DNA of 64,000 nucleotides. Origin: Zerene cesonia. Taxonomy: Eukaryota > Arthropoda > Insecta > Lepidoptera > Pieridae. Location of the stretch: positions 7,502,001-7,566,000 of the forward strand of contig NC_052106.1 of assembly GCF_012273895.1 (NCBI RefSeq), read 5' to 3'. The notes under the pieces were generated by a model. It saw nothing but the letters and a program-made list of their open reading frames with translations, was not told the DNA's origin and ran no database searches. Positions 60,772-64,000 of this stretch are shown in pieces. Every line of letters starts with the position of its first letter. Position 1 is the first letter of the stretch. The position numbers and the translations under genes were made by a program.

Positions 60772-63700
60772 ATGGCTGTATCAACAAGTCTACAAAAGTT
60801 AAATATTAAACAATTTAGTCTTAACGCAATATTATGGTCAATTAGTATTGCGAGCCAAATGCAAGAATATGGTGGTGATAAAACAAATGACCATCGCGAA
60901 GCCGCAGACGGGAGAGAAAGAAGCCAAGAAAGCTTTCATGGGAAACAGTCGTACTCCGTGATACAGAAAAGCTATGGTAATGTTTGTCGAAATATGTATA
61001 TTTTATTTGAAAAATCCATTTATAGTGTTTCAATCTTTATTTTCAGGTTCAAAAGAAACTGAACAAACTAAGTCTACTTATGGGCGAGTAACTTCCGGCA
61101 TATACGAATCATCGAATCAGCAATATCAAAGCACACGGTATGAAAAAATATAAATTTAAAATCTATCGCGCCATTCATATCATACCTTTTTTATCACTAT
61201 TAGAATGTTTTTTTTTTATATAGCTATTAACTAATTGCAATAGGTAAAATAATGATTTCGATATAATTTGTTTAAACGTAAGGTATTTCGCACTTAATTA
61301 AAATACAACAATACCTTGTAACAGCAGCAGCGATCTCATCATTCAAAATTAAAAATAATATAAAAAAAGAATTAAAAATAGTACATTGTTTCAGGTATAA
61401 CTCTTCTGTGCCTACATTCAGCTCCCCACCCAATTCACCATTAGTTGGAGTTGTATTTAGCCCCTCATCTCCAAACTACAGTCGATCTACAATGACTGAA
61501 CATCTCAACCCAGATAGACGATCGCAAAGTTCATGGTCCATTCCTAACCAAGAACCAATCGGTACTGGTGCTAAGAAGAAAATAGTAAAGAGTCACGAAA
61601 AGCGAAACGCTTATAGTGCCGATCCTAGATACCATGAGAGGTATAAAGATTCTAGTACTGAGACTGAACCCAGCAGGAAGCAAGATCGGAACCTGAGAGC
61701 TGACTCAACAACTAGCTTAGATTTCTTTGCCGAAGGTGAGAGGATGGTTTCAGAACTTTGTAACATAGCTGATACAAAAAATGAAAAGACAACACAAAAG
61801 ACAAACCAACCTGATGAAGATAAGAATAAATCAACTGGTTCTTCGGAGGTTCTGTTGACAGCTTTAGACAAGATTATTATACATGACCAAATACCTAACC
61901 AAATCGTGCAACTAGCCATCGAAGCTTGTACTGATGCTGAAAATATAGCTATTGCTCATCATAATCGACCTTGCTTTAAAAATATACATTCGATTTGTGC
62001 GAAAACTCGTTCGAATGTGCAAAAGCCGGATAGCGCAGTAGCAAACTTACATTCTCAAGGCATCCCCTGGGTAATTAAAAACTTTATATTTTCATTCGTT
62101 AGAATCTTGGATGGATGGAAGGGCGTAAAAGAATTGCTTAGTGAAAAACACGACACATTCTCTAGGATTGAAAATAAATATTACAGTCCTAATATTCGAG
62201 AATGCTTTATACAGTGGCAAGCTATAACTAAAGAAATGTTGACACATATTTATAAAACGTTCAAATGTCTTGATCACGGATTTACTATGGAGCAAAAGAG
62301 CTTCACGCATAATTATTACGCTACAAATTCTGCAGCTCCCCGGCATCAAAACCAAAGCAAGTTTCAGCCAATTAAAACACATGTGGGCACTCCTCGACCA
62401 GTCAATACGTCTCCACAGCCCTACAATGCGGTACAACCGCCTTGGATGCAAAATCAAAGCCAAGCGCCCGTTCAGAGCTTTAATGAAAGTCCATGGCCAA
62501 CTAGACCTAGCGTCAGCTATAAAAAATTTCCTGTCGTACCACCACCGAACGCGCAAAACTTTTATCCATTAAATGATCAAACTGATATTGATTATCAAAA
62601 AGTGCAGTATAAATGCGATCCGTACAATGTAAGAGAAGCTAAACCACGTCAATCGTGGACAATAACAAACGTACATGACTTTAGGTCACTCGAAAACATG
62701 TGTCATACAGAACAAAGGGAATTGTACAACCAGCTCAGACATAAAATGGATGCTGAGCTTGGAAAAGCTCCAGGACAACCTATCTACGGCACTTTACCTT
62801 GTGATATGATACAACGAAGAGATAAGGAGTTAAAAGCGAAAATGATCCCATTGAGTCATGTTGAGAAAACTTTAATACCTAGTATGGCTACAGCAGCTGA
62901 AATAAAAAATTACGTTCAAAAAAATAATAGCTGCGGTGATACAAAGGATGACGGGGATTTTTTTGTGGCGTGGGGTCAGATGGTACAAAAAGAATCTAAC
63001 GACTTTTTAACTCATCACACTCACAACATTCAAATTCCATCAAATGTTGTGACGCTCCCAAGTAATATTTCTGGCCCCGTACAATTTATTGATACTGAAA
63101 ATGATGAGTTCCATGAGATGTCCAAGGTTTATATGAAACCTGGAAGTTATAAGGTGCCAATAAAACCGGCAGATCCTTTATCTCCATTTATACAAAACAA
63201 TCCTCAAGATGTTATCTATGAGAATGTAATCGATGACGTAAATTCTTTAAAACTTAAAAGCCAATTCTCACCTGTTACATTGGCACCCCAACCAAAATAT
63301 AATTTAGAATCTTGGCCTTGCTTAATGTCTCGGCGAACGGAAGATTTATTAAATGAAGAGCAGAAAATACGAAACATGATGCCTTCCTTAGAAATGAGGG
63401 GTATTGATTGTTTAGATATTTTAAATTCAATGACTTCTGACCGAGCGTGGGAAGCCGCAAAGCAGTCAGCTCCAAAATTAATGGATTTCTTACACGAAGG
63501 GTGTAAATCAGATACAGCACGTTTGTATGACGCTTTAGGTTTGTGTACAATCGATGAATATTCCAATGAGAGCAAACAAATACAATCTCATTTAGAAAGA
63601 AACGATGTCTGGCCTTCTAGCTCGTCAACAAATCAATACATGAAAGCACAAACGTCTTTATGGGAACACAATACTGTAAAACAGGAATATTGTCATAACC

Positions 63701-64000
63701 AAAGTATATTTACTGAAGACGTCTCAAAATTTTCTGAAATTGAACAAAAAGCCAGTGAAATTGTGGAAGAAGGTGTAGAACAAATTGAAAGCAAACTAGA
63801 CGAATCTAAGGAAGTGAAATGTCCAAACTTTGATCAATCAGGAAATCATATAAGAGATGACAACCAGAAAAAAAATTGTACAAAATCGAAGCTAGCTATC
63901 TCTGGCATGTGGTATCACCCGAAAAAGAAAAAGCCGTTGGCAGCTGCCACTGTTAAAAAGTTTGAAATAATATTAAACAAATTATCTGCAATGAACGAAG
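60772..64000 (+). CDS. Gene F: large unrecognised protein, 5' part
   Basis: Exons: 60772-60976, 61047-61137 and 61395 to the window end, with GT-AG junctions and agreeing phases. An in-frame TAG near 60724 precedes the ATG; a second Met in exon 1 is another possible start. The last exon is open for more than 2.6 kb. The N-terminus is polar and Ser-rich (SSPPNSPLVGVVFSPSSPNY), followed by a charged segment. A possibly folded helical part reads GIPWVIKNFIFSFVRILDGW, then SPNIRECFIQWQAITKEML. The remainder is low complexity with Trp/Pro-rich patches (SWTITNVHDFRSLENM, GDFFVAWGQMVQ). No family is recognised, and there is no signal peptide or membrane segment. Fast-evolving germline or RNA regulators can look like this, but that is only a guess. 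Confidence 0.8.

Overview
This is a eukaryotic window from an insect, almost certainly a lepidopteran. The evidence is AT-rich intergenic DNA, GT-AG introns, arthropod TATA/TCAGT core promoters, many short elements with Helitron-like ends (TCCTACTAATATTATAAATG at one end, GCAGCTAG at the other), a tRNA-derived SINE and a nuclear tRNA-Leu gene. There are two N blocks of exactly 1000 bases (6722-7721 and 57927-58926) and a 44-base one (49161-49204).

Layout. 1-1024: 3' part of a Gln/Asn/Pro-rich protein gene. 2868-10258 (+): Mlf, the myeloid leukemia factor homologue, eight visible exons interrupted by the first N block. 13462-25021 (-) and 29717-33367 (-): two tandem paralogues, here A and B, with the same five-exon structure and the same promoter layout. 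Their proteins carry a Cys/His/Asp arrangement resembling arylamine N-acetyltransferases. 39678-39760 (-): tRNA-Leu(TAA). 43466-45371 (-), 52176-56789 (+) and 57384-59263 (+): a cluster of three Ly6/uPAR three-finger, probably GPI-anchored protein genes, the last missing its middle exon in the second N block. 60772-64000 (+): 5' part of an unrecognised large, low-complexity protein gene that runs off the window.

Main discovery. A and B each begin with a first coding exon that holds only ATG plus one G. In both, the frame set by that ATG meets a TGA at codon 56 (A) or 60 (B), inside the same conserved block (GRWGAEWxS, TGA, Leu). It then stays open for about 370 more codons that carry all the conserved domain sequence. 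The TGA position, its flanks and the TGA-CTC context are shared by two otherwise well-diverged paralogues, and each has a GC-rich hairpin just downstream. This points to programmed stop-codon readthrough (or another recoding) needed to make the full protein.

Other points: a possible nested 89-codon gene inside an intron of A on the opposite strand, perfect 20-bp hairpins in two copies of one transposon family, a hairpin insert flanked by direct repeats, G-rich tracts directly after two Mlf donor sites, and a 96-bp tandem duplication. The rest of the non-genic sequence is AT-rich with decayed mobile elements.
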